A stretch of DNA of 64,000 nt from Sphingomonas sp. UNC305MFCol5.2 (GCF_000712135.1 NZ_JOOE01000001.1:1054001-1118000), one strand, 5' to 3'; counted from the stretch's first letter, positions 27,282 to 36,118 are shown. Numbers and translations: made by a program. Notes: generated by a model from the sequence alone, not told the origin.

Positions 27282-28433
27282 ATGCCCGCACCCTCCATCC
27301 GTCCCGTCGTCACCAAGGCGGATATCAATGCTTTCGTCGAGCTCGCCTATCGCCTGAACGGCGACGATCCCCATTGGGTCGCCCCGCTGCGCGACGAAGT
27401 GAAGGCGACGATCGACCCGAAGAAGAACGGCTGGTTCAGCCATGCCGAGGCGCAGCTCTTCCTGGCGGAGCGCGACGGCAAGGTGGTCGGCCGCATCTCG
27501 GCGCATATCGACCGGCTCGCGCTCGAAATGCCGCCCGAGCAGGGCTTCGGCCCGGGCACCGGCTTCTGGGGCCTGTTCGAGGCCGAGGACGAGGAAACTG
27601 CCGTCGCGGTCATTCGCCAGGCCGAGGCGTGGCTGAAGGACAAGGGCATGACCCGCGCGCTGGGGCCGGTCAGCCTGTCGATCTGGGAAGAGCCGGGGCT
27701 GCTGGTCAAGGGTCATGATCACTCGCCGACGGTGCTGATGGGGCATCATCCGGCGCGCTATCAGGGCTGGATCGAGGCGCTGGGCTATGCCCCCGCCAAG
27801 AAGCTGCTGACCTATGAGCTCGACATCACCCAGGGCTTCCCTCCGCTCGTCCAGCGGATCATCGCGGCGGGCGAGAAGAATGCGAAGATCCGCATCCGCA
27901 AGGTCAACAAGGCGCGTTTCGACGAGGAAGCGGCGATCATCCTCGCCATCCTCAACGATGCATGGTCGGACAATTGGGGGTTCGTGCCGCTCACCCAGCC
28001 CGAGATCGACGATGTCGGCAAGAAGCTCAAGCCGCTGGTCTTCGAGGATCTGATCATGATCGCCGAGCTCGAAGGCGAGCCGGTGGCGTTTATGGTCACG
28101 CTCCCCGACTTCAACGAGCCGCTCAAGCCATTGAAGGGCAAGCTCTTCCCGTTCGGCTGGGCCAAGCTGCTGCTATGGCTGCGCAAGCCGAAGGCGCGGA
28201 CGATGCGCGTGCCGCTGATGGGCGTGGTCAAAAGGCTGCAGAGCTCGCGCATGGCGAGCCAATTGGCCTTCATGTTGATCGAATATATCCGCCGCTCCGC
28301 CGTGCCCAATTATGGCGCGGAGCGCGGCGAGATCGGCTGGATCCTCGACGACAATCAGGGGATGATCGCGATCGCCGATACGATCGAGAGCCGGATCAAC
28401 CGCGAATATGTGATCTACCAGAAGCCGCTCTGA
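27282..28433 (+). CDS. GNAT-fold N-acyltransferase, candidate bacterial ceramide synthase (bCerS/YghO-like)
   Basis: A 383-residue soluble protein of a family often labelled only as N-acetyltransferase or YghO-like. Visible landmarks: DDPHWVAPLRDEVKATIDPKK near residue 27, a GNAT-like core (FLAERDGKVVGRISAHID), GPVSLSIWEEPGLLVKGHD at about 127, HHPARYQGWIEALGY, a second GNAT-like unit from about 200 (AIILAILNDAWSDNWGFVPLT; MIAELEGEPVAFMVTLPDFN), and the C-terminal GEIGWILDDNQGM. The Caulobacter ceramide synthase is a GNAT-superfamily protein encoded near spt; this gene lies 9 kb from spt-acp and 6 kb from the CerR-like gene. The assignment to that orthologous group is from memory of family features plus context. 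Confidence 0.65.
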   Translation: MPAPSIRPVVTKADINAFVELAYRLNGDDPHWVAPLRDEVKATIDPKKNGWFSHAEAQLFLAERDGKVVGRISAHIDRLALEMPPEQGFGPGTGFWGLFEAEDEETAVAVIRQAEAWLKDKGMTRALGPVSLSIWEEPGLLVKGHDHSPTVLMGHHPARYQGWIEALGYAPAKKLLTYELDITQGFPPLVQRIIAAGEKNAKIRIRKVNKARFDEEAAIILAILNDAWSDNWGFVPLTQPEIDDVGKKLKPLVFEDLIMIAELEGEPVAFMVTLPDFNEPLKPLKGKLFPFGWAKLLLWLRKPKARTMRVPLMGVVKRLQSSRMASQLAFMLIEYIRRSAVPNYGAERGEIGWILDDNQGMIAIADTIESRINREYVIYQKPL

Positions 28434-28481
28434 GGAAAGCGCCCGCGGCGGATACGCAACTGCGCCGCGGGCAATTCCACG

Positions 28482-28727
28482 CTACTTGCGCGCTTCCTCG
28501 GCCGGGTCGGTCCCGGTGAGCGCGATCCAGTCGGCGCGCGTGCGGCACTGCTTCTTGCGAAGCCGACTGGCGGTCTGGGTTTCGACCGCGCAGTAGAGCT
28601 TCCGCGCCGAAGGCTGTTCGCCGCTCTGTGCCGACTGCTGCGGGGCGGGCTGAGTGGGGGTTTCGGTCACGGGATCGGCGCCGGCGAGCGCGAGAAGCAC
28701 CGCCGCGGAAAGGGCGAATATCGTCAT
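28482..28727 (-). CDS. small secreted two-cysteine protein (tandem paralogue 1)
   Basis: An 81-residue protein with a signal-like N-terminus (MTIFALSAAVLLALAGADP), a Pro/Gln/Ser-rich linker and a C-terminal motif YC-x8-SRLRKKQC-x-TRADWIALTGTDP. The two cysteines could form a periplasmic disulfide. The neighbour upstream has the same C-terminal plan, so the pair is a tandem duplication. I do not know its function; such small YC...C..TR..W proteins are frequent in sphingomonads. Confidence 0.72.
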   Translation of the reverse strand: MTIFALSAAVLLALAGADPVTETPTQPAPQQSAQSGEQPSARKLYCAVETQTASRLRKKQCRTRADWIALTGTDPAEEARK

Positions 28728-28775
28728 TTCATTATCCTTTGGTGACGCGGCCCGAGGAGCCGGGCCGCGCTGGGT

Positions 28776-29045
28776 TCACTTCTGGGGGGCGGCCGGATCG
28801 CGTCCGGTCTTGGCGATCCATTGTTCGCGGGTCATGCAGATCGTGCGCGCGAGCACCGTCCCCGTCGTCACCTGCGGCTTGACGCAATAGCGCTTGCCCT
28901 GGCTGGCCTTGGCCGACGCCTTGGGCGCGTCGGTGGTCGGATCCGAGGCATAAGCCGGCGCGGTCGCGCCGGCGACGAGGACGGCGGCGGCGATCATGGC
29001 GGCGGCGAAGCTGGAGACGCGGCCGGTGGTGCGAGTACTGAACAT
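28776..29045 (-). CDS. small secreted two-cysteine protein (tandem paralogue 2)
   Basis: An 89-residue protein with a signal peptide (about residues 1-33, ending PAYA), then a short Ala/Lys linker and the C-terminal motif YC-x10-TVLARTIC-x-TREQWIAKTGRDP, matching the downstream neighbour in cysteine spacing and the TR..WIA.TG.DPA ending. Probably periplasmic. First gene of the pair in transcription order, 48 bases from the next. A sigma-54-like promoter sequence lies 63 bases upstream. Function unknown. Confidence 0.72.
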   Translation of the reverse strand: MFSTRTTGRVSSFAAAMIAAAVLVAGATAPAYASDPTTDAPKASAKASQGKRYCVKPQVTTGTVLARTICMTREQWIAKTGRDPAAPQK

Positions 29046-29107
29046 ATCCCTGACTCCTGATTACTGTGACACCAGGCGCTCCCTCGTGCCGCCTGCCTCC
29101 AATGCTT

Positions 29108-29123
29108 TGCATCGGTCGTGCCA
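29108..29123 (-). promoter_or_regulatory. sigma-54-like promoter sequence
   Basis: Minus strand CTGGCACG-ACCG-ATGCA matches the -24/-12 consensus YTGGCACG-N4-TTGCW except for one base, with the invariant GG-N10-GC. It would start transcription about 50 bases before the small secreted gene. Whether this organism has RpoN is not known from the window. The rest of the 29046-29301 gap has two GTGTCCGGAA direct repeats (about 29226-29264) and no gene. Confidence 0.4.
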
Positions 29124-29301
29124 GTTTCCAGGAATATGGGATTTCAACGACTTAGCTGTATTACACTTCCAAGTCACCGCTATAACACAGCAATACACGC
29201 CAAGAATTGGCGGATGGCGCGCGGGAGTGTCCGGAAAGGGACAGTGGCATGTGTCCGGAATCGGCCGCCCGTGTTCGTTTCCGTAACGGAAAGCGCAGTG
29301 C

Positions 29302-30075
29302 CTAGCGCAGGCTCACCCAGGTAGGGGCATGATCGCTGGCGCGTTCGCGACCGCGATAGTCCTTGTCGACGCCGGCGCCGGCCAGCCGGTCGGCGGCCTG
29401 GGGGCTGAGCAGCAAGTGATCGATGCGGAACCCCGCATCGCGCTGCCAGCAGCCGGCCTGATAGTCCCAGAAGGTCCAGATGCCGCCACTCGGGAAGCGC
29501 GTACGCAGCGCGTCGGTCCAGCCCTGGGCGAGCAGGCTGCGGTAGCGCTGCCGGGATTCGGGCTGCATCAGCGCATCGCTCGCCATCGCGCGCAACGAGA
29601 AGGTGTCGTCGTCATTGGGGATGACGTTGTAGTCGCCGGCCAGCACCACCGGGCGTTCCTCGGCGAGCAGCGCGCGGGCGCGATCGGCGAGCCGCTCCAT
29701 CCATTTGAGCTTGTAGTCGAACTTGGGGCCGGGCTGCGGGTTGCCGTTGGGCAGATAGATCGAGGCGACCACCAGATCGCCGACTTCGACTTCGATATAG
29801 CGGCTGTGCGCATCCTCGGGATCGCCTTCGAGCCCGCGCTGGCGCTCGATCGGCTGCTGGCCGCGCGCGAGGACGGCGACGCCGTTGAAGCCCTTCTGCC
29901 CGTGCCACACCGCGCCATAGCCCGCGGCCTCGATATCCTTGACCGGCAGCGTCTCGTCGGCGCCCTTCAGCTCCTGGAGGCACACGATATCCGGTTTCTG
30001 CTCGTCGAGATATTCGAGCAGGCGCTCCATGCGCGCCTTGATCCCGTTGACGTTGTACGTGACGATCTTGGGCAA
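29302..30075 (-). CDS. xthA: exodeoxyribonuclease III
   Basis: A 257-residue Mg-dependent AP endonuclease/3'-5' exonuclease for base-excision repair. Motifs in order: KIVTYNVNGIKARM, CLQELKG, catalytic Tyr in SIYLPNGNP, VLAGDYNVIP, FWDYQAGCWQRDAGFRIDHLL, ERASDHAPTW. The frame continues upstream into the preceding gene, but homology begins at a TTG (30075) giving (M)PKIVTYNVNG, four bases after the upstream stop; I take this as the start. Co-transcribed with the Fe-S carrier gene. Confidence 0.95.
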   Translation of the reverse strand: MPKIVTYNVNGIKARMERLLEYLDEQKPDIVCLQELKGADETLPVKDIEAAGYGAVWHGQKGFNGVAVLARGQQPIERQRGLEGDPEDAHSRYIEVEVGDLVVASIYLPNGNPQPGPKFDYKLKWMERLADRARALLAEERPVVLAGDYNVIPNDDDTFSLRAMASDALMQPESRQRYRSLLAQGWTDALRTRFPSGGIWTFWDYQAGCWQRDAGFRIDHLLLSPQAADRLAGAGVDKDYRGRERASDHAPTWVSLR

Positions 30076-30079
30076 GCGA

Positions 30080-30421
30080 TCAGACCGAGAAGCTGGTGCC
30101 GCAGCCGCAGCCCGATGCGGCATTGGGATTGGTCACGTTGAAATGTGCGCCGCCCAGCGAGTCGACGAAATCGACCTGCGCGCCGCGGACGAGATCGAGG
30201 CTCACCGAATCGACCACCAATTGGACGCCGCCGAGCTCGGCGACGGTGTCGTCGGCTTCGACCGCATCGGCAAAGCCGAACTTGTACTGGAAGCCCGAGC
30301 ACCCTCCGCCCTCGACCGAGAGCCGCAGGATCGCGGGTTTCGACTGCTTCGCGGCGATCGCCGCCACACGCGCGGCGGCGGCAGGCGTGAGCGCGATGTC
30401 AGGCTGGGTGATCGTTGCCAT
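30080..30421 (-). CDS. erpA: A-type iron-sulfur cluster carrier (ErpA/IscA-like)
   Basis: A 113-residue A-type carrier that receives Fe-S clusters and passes them to apo-enzymes. The three ligand cysteines are present: GGGCSGFQYKF and the C-terminal GCGCGTSF. Preceding core: LTPAAAARVAAI, LRLSVEGGGCSG, DSVSLDLVRGAQVDFVDSLGG, FNVTNPNA. It resembles ErpA more than SufA but the subtype is uncertain. It precedes xthA, with four bases between this stop and the TTG start chosen there. That pairing is commonly seen in sphingomonads. Confidence 0.9.
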   Translation of the reverse strand: MATITQPDIALTPAAAARVAAIAAKQSKPAILRLSVEGGGCSGFQYKFGFADAVEADDTVAELGGVQLVVDSVSLDLVRGAQVDFVDSLGGAHFNVTNPNAASGCGCGTSFSV

Positions 30422-30523
30422 GCTGCCGAGATAGTGGTGGAGGGGCGGCGAGGCAATGCGGTGCAGATGGGGCGGTGCGGGTGGGGGCCGCCTCGATGGG
30501 CAGCCCCTCTCCTCTCCTGCCTC

Positions 30524-31708
30524 TTACTTCGCGGGGCCGCCTACGCCGCCCTGCGCGCGGCCCTGGGCCACGGTCAGATATTCGCCGGTCTGGAGGAACG
30601 GGATCGGATTGACCGCCTTCCCGTCGACGCGGACTTCGTAATGGAGATGGCTACCGGTCGAACGCCCGGTCGAGCCCATCAGGCCGATCATCTGGCCACG
30701 ACGGACGCGGGCGTTGTCGGCGACGAGGATCTTCGAAAGGTGGCCGTAGCGCGTCTCGATGCCGCGGCCGTGGTTGATCTGGACGAGATTGCCATAGCCG
30801 CCCTGGCGGCCGGCATGGCTGATGACGCCATCCGCGGTCGCGTAGATCGGCGTGCCGATCGTGCCCGGAATGTCGACGCCGGCATGCATCGCCGCAGTGC
30901 CGCGGAACGGATCCGAACGCACGCCGAAGCTCGACGTGAACAGCATCTTGTCGACCGGCTGCATCGACGGGATCGAGATCACCGTCTGCTCGAGCGCGTC
31001 GAGCTTTTTCCAGGTCAGGAAGAGCGCGCGGAACTGGGCATCGGCGCTCTCGGCCGAATCCGAACCGGCGGCGCGATCGTTATTGTCGTCCATCGGCTCG
31101 TACGGGCCGCCCATGCCGCCCTTGACGAAACGCTCGGGCGCGAGGCCGAGACGGCGGAAATGGCTGGCGGTCTGCTCGTAGCGCGCTTCACCGGCGACGC
31201 GGGCCTTGCCTGCGAGCGCGACCTGGCGCTGCTCGACTTCGCGCAGCGGCGCGAGCATCTCGGCGGCGACGGCACTGGTCAGCGGCTCTACTTCGGCGAG
31301 CGCGGCATCGAGAGCGGCGGGATCGGTCTTGCCCGAGAGCACTGCCGAGATCAGCGCCTGGCGCTGCTCGACGCGGGCGGCCTGCAGCTTGGCGGCTTCC
31401 TTGGCGGCGGTGACTTCGGCCTGCATCTTCGCGACTTGCGCGCGCATCTTGGCGACCTGCGCCTCGGGCGAACCCGGAACGGCGCTCACGCCGCTGACGG
31501 CGATCGCGCCGGCCATCGCCTGCGACACGCCATAGCCGGAGAACAGCACCGTGACCGCCGCGACGCCGGCGAACAGCGCCTGGGTGCGGCCGGCAATGCT
31601 GAAGCGGCGCAGATCGCGGCCGTCATGAAAAATAAAATCGCGGGTGGTGAAGAAATTACGGAACCGCTTGCCCAGGTTCGCATTCTTAGAGTTCGAAACG
31701 TCAGCCAT
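30524..31708 (-). CDS. M23-family metallopeptidase with N-terminal coiled coil
   Basis: A 394-residue inner-membrane-anchored protein. The start is ATG 31708 (MADVSNSKN); the longer frame is unsupported. A cytoplasmic N-terminus (about 1-45) is followed by one membrane helix (AGVAAVTVLFSGYGVSQAMAG), a coiled coil (about 80-170, AQVAKMRAQVAKMQAEVTAA), and a C-terminal LytM/M23 domain (about 255-370) with Zn ligands in MHAGVDIPG and HLHYEVR. The domain looks active and would cut peptidoglycan cross-links, or activate amidases as EnvC/NlpD-like proteins do. Monocistronic. Confidence 0.92.
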   Translation of the reverse strand: MADVSNSKNANLGKRFRNFFTTRDFIFHDGRDLRRFSIAGRTQALFAGVAAVTVLFSGYGVSQAMAGAIAVSGVSAVPGSPEAQVAKMRAQVAKMQAEVTAAKEAAKLQAARVEQRQALISAVLSGKTDPAALDAALAEVEPLTSAVAAEMLAPLREVEQRQVALAGKARVAGEARYEQTASHFRRLGLAPERFVKGGMGGPYEPMDDNNDRAAGSDSAESADAQFRALFLTWKKLDALEQTVISIPSMQPVDKMLFTSSFGVRSDPFRGTAAMHAGVDIPGTIGTPIYATADGVISHAGRQGGYGNLVQINHGRGIETRYGHLSKILVADNARVRRGQMIGLMGSTGRSTGSHLHYEVRVDGKAVNPIPFLQTGEYLTVAQGRAQGGVGGPAK

Positions 31709-31828
31709 GAGTCCCCGGCGGTTCAAGCAAGCGCGCACCGATGCGACCCGGTGTTCGGCCTACGATAATTCCATTGTCCCGGCAGAGCCCCCTCCGCGTC
31801 TGGACGTGTCGGGGTTTGCCCTGAGAAA

Positions 31829-32626
31829 TCAGGAGACTGCAATAGGCGCGTAGTAGCCACGCGTCAGACCGGCTGAGTCGCGCGCCGAGTCGTTGAAGGG
31901 AGGCTTCAAGACTCCGCGAAAATACGTGGCGACAAGGTCTTGCCACATCGTTTCGGGTACGAAACCGTGCCGCTCGCATGCCGATTCGAACCAGATCGTG
32001 CCGGCCCGGACATGGCGGATCTCGTCGTTCAAAATGCGCGTCAGGATGCGTGTGGTAGCGGTATCGCCGACGCCCGCGAAGCGCTCGATCGTGGCCGGCG
32101 TGACGTCGAGTCCGCGTGCTTCCAGCACCATCGGAACCACCGCCAGCCGGGCCAGCGGATCGTGCGCGGTGGCGGCCGCGGCGTCCCACAAACCATCATG
32201 CGCAGGCATCGCGCCATAATGGCTGCCGAGCTGTTTCAGCCGCCGGTCGAGCAATGCGAAGTGCATCGCCTCGTCCGCGCCGACCCGCATCCAGTCGTCG
32301 GTGAAGCCGCGCGGGAACTGGCCGCCGAACCGCCCCACGGCATCGAAAGCGAGGTCGATCGCCGCGAATTCGATATGCGCCAGCGCGTGGATCAATGCGG
32401 TGCGCCCGCGCTCGGACCCACCCTTGCCGCGCTTGGGCATCCGGTTGGGTGGCAGCAGCTCCGGGCAATCCGGGCGCGCCGGCCGATCGGGCATCGCCAT
32501 GTCGAAACGATGGTCGAGCCGGCCCAGCCGCCAGTCGCGCGCGGCCGACCGCGCGGCCTTCACCTTGGCGAGCGGCTCGGCCGCGATCAGCACCGCGCGC
32601 GCCGCCTCGGCAACGCTGCGCCTCAC
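31829..32626 (-). CDS. DUF455 ferritin-like protein
   Basis: A 265-residue protein of the DUF455 family, a ferritin-like four-helix bundle. Metal-ligand-like residues are in HALAHIEFAAIDLAFDAV, GADEAMHFALLDRRL, VLEARGLDVTPATIERF and LNDEIRHVRAG (several E..H motifs, as in di-iron proteins). The GTG at 32626 overlaps the upstream stop (GTGA) and the family similarity begins there; the longer frame overlaps bcp. The reaction is unknown. Translationally coupled to bcp. Confidence 0.85.
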   Translation of the reverse strand: MRRSVAEAARAVLIAAEPLAKVKAARSAARDWRLGRLDHRFDMAMPDRPARPDCPELLPPNRMPKRGKGGSERGRTALIHALAHIEFAAIDLAFDAVGRFGGQFPRGFTDDWMRVGADEAMHFALLDRRLKQLGSHYGAMPAHDGLWDAAAATAHDPLARLAVVPMVLEARGLDVTPATIERFAGVGDTATTRILTRILNDEIRHVRAGTIWFESACERHGFVPETMWQDLVATYFRGVLKPPFNDSARDSAGLTRGYYAPIAVS

Positions 32627-33087
32627 TTGCCGAGCATTTCTCGCGCCGCCGCAAGCACTTGTTCGGCATGGCCGGGCACGCGCACCTTGCGCCACGCGCG
32701 GAACAACGTGCCGTCCGTCGCGAACAGGAAGGTCGAGCGGTCTATCCCCATATATTTGCGGCCGTAGAGCTGCTTCTCGACCCACACGCCGAATGCTTCC
32801 ATCGCCACGCCCTCGGCATCGGTGGCGAGCGGCACGGTGAGGTCGTATTTCGCGGCGAACTTCCTGTGCTTGGCAGCACTATCCTTCGACACGCCGAGAA
32901 GGTCGACGCCCAACGCCTTGAATTCAGGAAGCAACGCCGAGAAATCCTGCGCCTCGCGCGTGCATCCCGCGGTATCGTCCTTGGGGTAGAAATAGAGCAA
33001 CAGCGGCCCCTTCCGCTCGGACAGTGTGAACGGCCCGTCGGCACCTTCCAGCTCCACCTCTGGCAGCCTGTCGCCCTGCTCGATCAT
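32623..33087 (-). CDS. bcp: peroxiredoxin, Bcp/PrxQ family (single cysteine)
   Basis: A 154-residue thiol peroxidase reducing H2O2 and organic peroxides. Start ATG 33087 (MIEQGDRLPEVELEGADG). The peroxidatic cysteine is C42 in FYPKDDTAGCTREAQDF. E. coli Bcp has a resolving cysteine five residues later; here that position is not cysteine, and C42 is the only cysteine in the protein, so it must be reduced by an external thiol. It ends by overlapping the DUF455 start and follows glnE by 11 bases, so glnE-bcp-DUF455 is likely one operon. Confidence 0.93.
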   Translation of the reverse strand: MIEQGDRLPEVELEGADGPFTLSERKGPLLLYFYPKDDTAGCTREAQDFSALLPEFKALGVDLLGVSKDSAAKHRKFAAKYDLTVPLATDAEGVAMEAFGVWVEKQLYGRKYMGIDRSTFLFATDGTLFRAWRKVRVPGHAEQVLAAAREMLGK

Positions 33088-33098
33088 CTTCGCCTCCG

Positions 33099-35774
33099 TC
33101 AGCCGCCGGCGCGGATCTCCGCCCAGCACGCCGCCACCTCCTGCCGGGTCGCTTCGAGCGAGGCAACCACTGCGTCCCATGATTCCAGCCCCACTGCCCG
33201 CGCGATCAGCGCCTGCGTGGTCTCGGCGGGCGGCTGCGCGTCGGGCGCGACGAGGCGCAGCGTGACCAGCAGCCGCGACAGCAATGCATGCGCCTCGACC
33301 ATCGTCTCGGACATCAGTCCCTTCGCTGCGAGCAGCCGGATCGCCTCGCGCAGCCGCGGCGTGAAGGCGGTCTTGTGGCGCAGCTGGAGCACATGGACCG
33401 CGAATTCGAGGTCGACCAGCCCACCGGGGAGCAGCTTCGCGTCGAGCGGCCCGGCGGGCGGCTTGTGCGTCGCCATCTCCTCGCGCATCTTGATCGCGTC
33501 CGCCAGGATGTCACGCTCGGGCCGCGCGCCGTTCAGCACGTCGTCGACGATCGCCTGCACTGCGTCGCGCGCGCCCGACGAACCGAATATCGGCCGCGCC
33601 CGGGTCAACGCCATATGCTCCCAGGTCCACGCATCCTCGCGCTGATAGCGCGCGAACCCGTCGAGCGAGACCGACAGCGGCCCCTGTGCGCCCGAGGGCC
33701 GCAGCCGCGTATCGACTTCGTAGAGCGGCCCCGCCGCCGTCGCGACCGAGAGCGCGGCGGTCACCCGCTGCGCGAGCCGATTGTAATAGACCACTGCGCC
33801 GAGCGGCTTCGGGCCATCGGATTCCGCAGCGTAATCGCCGGTGAACAGATAGACGAGGTCGAGATCGGAAGCGTGGGTGAGCGCCTGCCCGCCCATCCGG
33901 CCGAGCGCGAGGATCACCAATTCGCTCCCGGGCACCCGGCCATGCGCGCGCTCGAACTCGTCGACCGTGGCGCGTGCGAGCACTTCGATCGCCGCCTCGG
34001 CGATCCGCGCATAGCCATAGGATACGTCGAGCGGATCGCTCGCCCCCGCGACGATCTGCGCACCCAGCGCGAAGCGCTTCTCACCCACCAGTCGGCGGAC
34101 ATGCTCGAGCTGCCATTGATAATCGGCACCGCGTTCGCGCGCCGCCATTTCCCCGACCAGCGTGGGGATATCGGCGACGGGCTCCAGCGCGCTCGCGTCG
34201 ATCAGCCCGTCGAGCAATTCGGCGCGCCGCCCCAGCTGCTCGGCCAAGGTCGGCGCGTGGCACAGGATCGTGCTGAGAAGCTGGCGAAGCCCCGGTTGCG
34301 CCTCGAGCAGCCGGAAGAAGTTGATCGCGCTCGGCAGCCGCGAGAGCATCGCGTCGAAGCGCGTGATCGCGTGCGTGCTGTCGGGCGCCTGCGCGAAGGC
34401 GGCGATCAGGCCGGGCAGCAACGCCTCCAGCGCCTCGCGCGCCTGGGGGGAACGCAGCGCAGGATAGCCGCCGCCGCGCCAGCCCTCGACGATGCGGAGC
34501 GCGCCTGCCGGATGGTCGAATCCGGCCGCCTCCAGCCGCGCCTTTAGCGTCTCCGGATCGGCGGGCAGCCGCGGCTCCTCCTCGCCGGCGAGCGAATCAT
34601 AGACCCGCCCTGTCCGCTCGACATGCGGCCGCAGCCGTTCGATCAGCGCCGCGCCGTCCGCCAGCCCGTGCAGCGCCGCGACATTGTCGAGCGCTTCGGC
34701 TTTGGTCGGCAATGTGTGGGTCTGCAGGTCGTCGACCATCTGCAGCCGATGCTCGACGGTACGAAACTCGACATAGGCCGCGGTCAGCGCCGCGGCATCG
34801 TCGGCGTCGATCCGTCCGTCGGCGGCGAGCGCCGCCAGCGCGTCGCGCGTCGCCGGCACGCGCAGCGCGGGATCGCGCCCGCCATGGATGAGCTGGTGGA
34901 TCTGCGCGAAGAACTCGACTTCGCGGATGCCGCCGCGCCCGCGCTTGAGGTCGTAGCCGGGGCCGAACGCCTGCGCCTGGGCATAATGGTCGCGAATCCG
35001 GCGCGAGATGTCGCGGATCTCGCGGATCGTCCCGTAATCGACTGCGCGGCGCCACACGAACGGCCGGATCGCCGCGAGGAACGCCTCGCCCAACGCGGTG
35101 TCGCCGGCACAGGCGCGGGCGCGGATGAACGCCGCGCGCTCCCACGGCAGCGCCTGCGATTCGTAATAAGAGATCGCCGCCTCGACCGGCAAGGCGATCG
35201 GCGTCGCCTCGGGCGAGGGCCGCAGCCGCAGGTCGACGCGCATCACATAGCCGTCGGCATCGCGCGACTGGAGCAATTCGATCACCCGCCGGCCGATCCG
35301 CACTGCGGCTTCTTCGGGCACTTCGCGCGGTTTGCACGGCAAGGTCGCGGGATCGAAGATCAGGATCGGATCGATGTCGGACGAATAGTTCAGCTCGCGG
35401 CTACCGAGCTTGCCCAGCGCGATCGCGGCGAAGCCGATCGGCTCGGCATCGGGCGTGCGCTCCCGGATCGCCGTCCGGATCGCCCGGTCCAGCGCGTCGT
35501 CCGCAAAGTCGCTCAGCAAGTGCGTCACCCGCGTCAGGTCGAACCGGCCCGACAGATCCCCGAGCGCGACGAGCAACGCGAGCCGTCGCCGCTCCAGCCG
35601 CAAGCGCCGCGACTCCGCCATTTCGCCTTCGAAAGAACGCGCAGTCGCCAGTGGGTCTTCGAGCGCCTGCCCGAGGTTTTCGATCAGTTGCGACTCGCGA
35701 TCGGCAAGCATCGCGAGAAAAGGCGCATGCGACCGCGCAAGATCAACAGCGCGCTGCAAGTCACCGGAATTCAT
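33099..35774 (-). CDS. glnE: glutamine synthetase adenylyltransferase/deadenylase
   Basis: Adds and removes AMP on glutamine synthetase in response to PII, tuning nitrogen assimilation; cytoplasmic. The 891-residue protein has two nucleotidyltransferase halves: the N-terminal deadenylase (GKLGSRELNYSSDIDPILIFD about residue 120) and the C-terminal adenylylase (GRMGGQALTHASDLDLVYLF), each with the G-G/S...DxD signature, and GlnD-type helical regions between. ATG 35774 is preceded by AAGGG at good spacing; longer frames upstream are less likely. Slightly shorter than the E. coli protein, as usual for alphaproteobacteria. Confidence 0.96.
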   Translation of the reverse strand: MNSGDLQRAVDLARSHAPFLAMLADRESQLIENLGQALEDPLATARSFEGEMAESRRLRLERRRLALLVALGDLSGRFDLTRVTHLLSDFADDALDRAIRTAIRERTPDAEPIGFAAIALGKLGSRELNYSSDIDPILIFDPATLPCKPREVPEEAAVRIGRRVIELLQSRDADGYVMRVDLRLRPSPEATPIALPVEAAISYYESQALPWERAAFIRARACAGDTALGEAFLAAIRPFVWRRAVDYGTIREIRDISRRIRDHYAQAQAFGPGYDLKRGRGGIREVEFFAQIHQLIHGGRDPALRVPATRDALAALAADGRIDADDAAALTAAYVEFRTVEHRLQMVDDLQTHTLPTKAEALDNVAALHGLADGAALIERLRPHVERTGRVYDSLAGEEEPRLPADPETLKARLEAAGFDHPAGALRIVEGWRGGGYPALRSPQAREALEALLPGLIAAFAQAPDSTHAITRFDAMLSRLPSAINFFRLLEAQPGLRQLLSTILCHAPTLAEQLGRRAELLDGLIDASALEPVADIPTLVGEMAARERGADYQWQLEHVRRLVGEKRFALGAQIVAGASDPLDVSYGYARIAEAAIEVLARATVDEFERAHGRVPGSELVILALGRMGGQALTHASDLDLVYLFTGDYAAESDGPKPLGAVVYYNRLAQRVTAALSVATAAGPLYEVDTRLRPSGAQGPLSVSLDGFARYQREDAWTWEHMALTRARPIFGSSGARDAVQAIVDDVLNGARPERDILADAIKMREEMATHKPPAGPLDAKLLPGGLVDLEFAVHVLQLRHKTAFTPRLREAIRLLAAKGLMSETMVEAHALLSRLLVTLRLVAPDAQPPAETTQALIARAVGLESWDAVVASLEATRQEVAACWAEIRAGG

Positions 35775-35859
35775 CGGATAAGCCCTTGCCGACATGGGCA
35801 GGGAACAACACATTTTGGCGAGTCAAGCAACAAATGTGAAGTTAGGGCGTTTTTATATC

Positions 35860-36048
35860 GTGACCCGCTCGTCATCCCGTTCCGTTTCCGAGGCCAATCA
35901 GCGCGCTTATCGCGTCGAACCGCCTCGCGCCAGCGATGCGATCGCGCTATCGCTGCGCGACGCCTACTCGCGCGAGCCGGGCCTGCCTGAAGACATGGCC
36001 GCGATGCTGCACTGCCTCAATCGGCACGAGACCCCGATCGCGCATTGA
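35860..36048 (+). CDS. possible small hypothetical protein, 62 aa
   Basis: An open frame divergent from glnE; GTG 35860 is the most sensible start ((M)TRSSSRSVSEANQRAYRVE), GTG 35836 and ATG 35794 are alternatives. It is Arg/Ser-rich at first, then acidic-amphipathic (ASDAIALSLRDAYSREPGLPEDM), with one Cys. No recognisable family and no clear ribosome-binding site. Codon use looks coding, but it may be spurious. Confidence 0.4.
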   Translation: MTRSSSRSVSEANQRAYRVEPPRASDAIALSLRDAYSREPGLPEDMAAMLHCLNRHETPIAH

Positions 36049-36118
36049 GAGGCAGGCCTGCATCGCGTCAGGCTATCACAATCACCTTTGGAGTAGGCGG
36101 TTGGCCCTACCCCGCAAC

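Noticed and set aside
35794..35859. ATG start at 35794 for the small ORF divergent from glnE
   Set aside because: It would place the start within the glnE start region without a ribosome-binding site; GTG 35860 is preferred, and the gene itself is doubtful.
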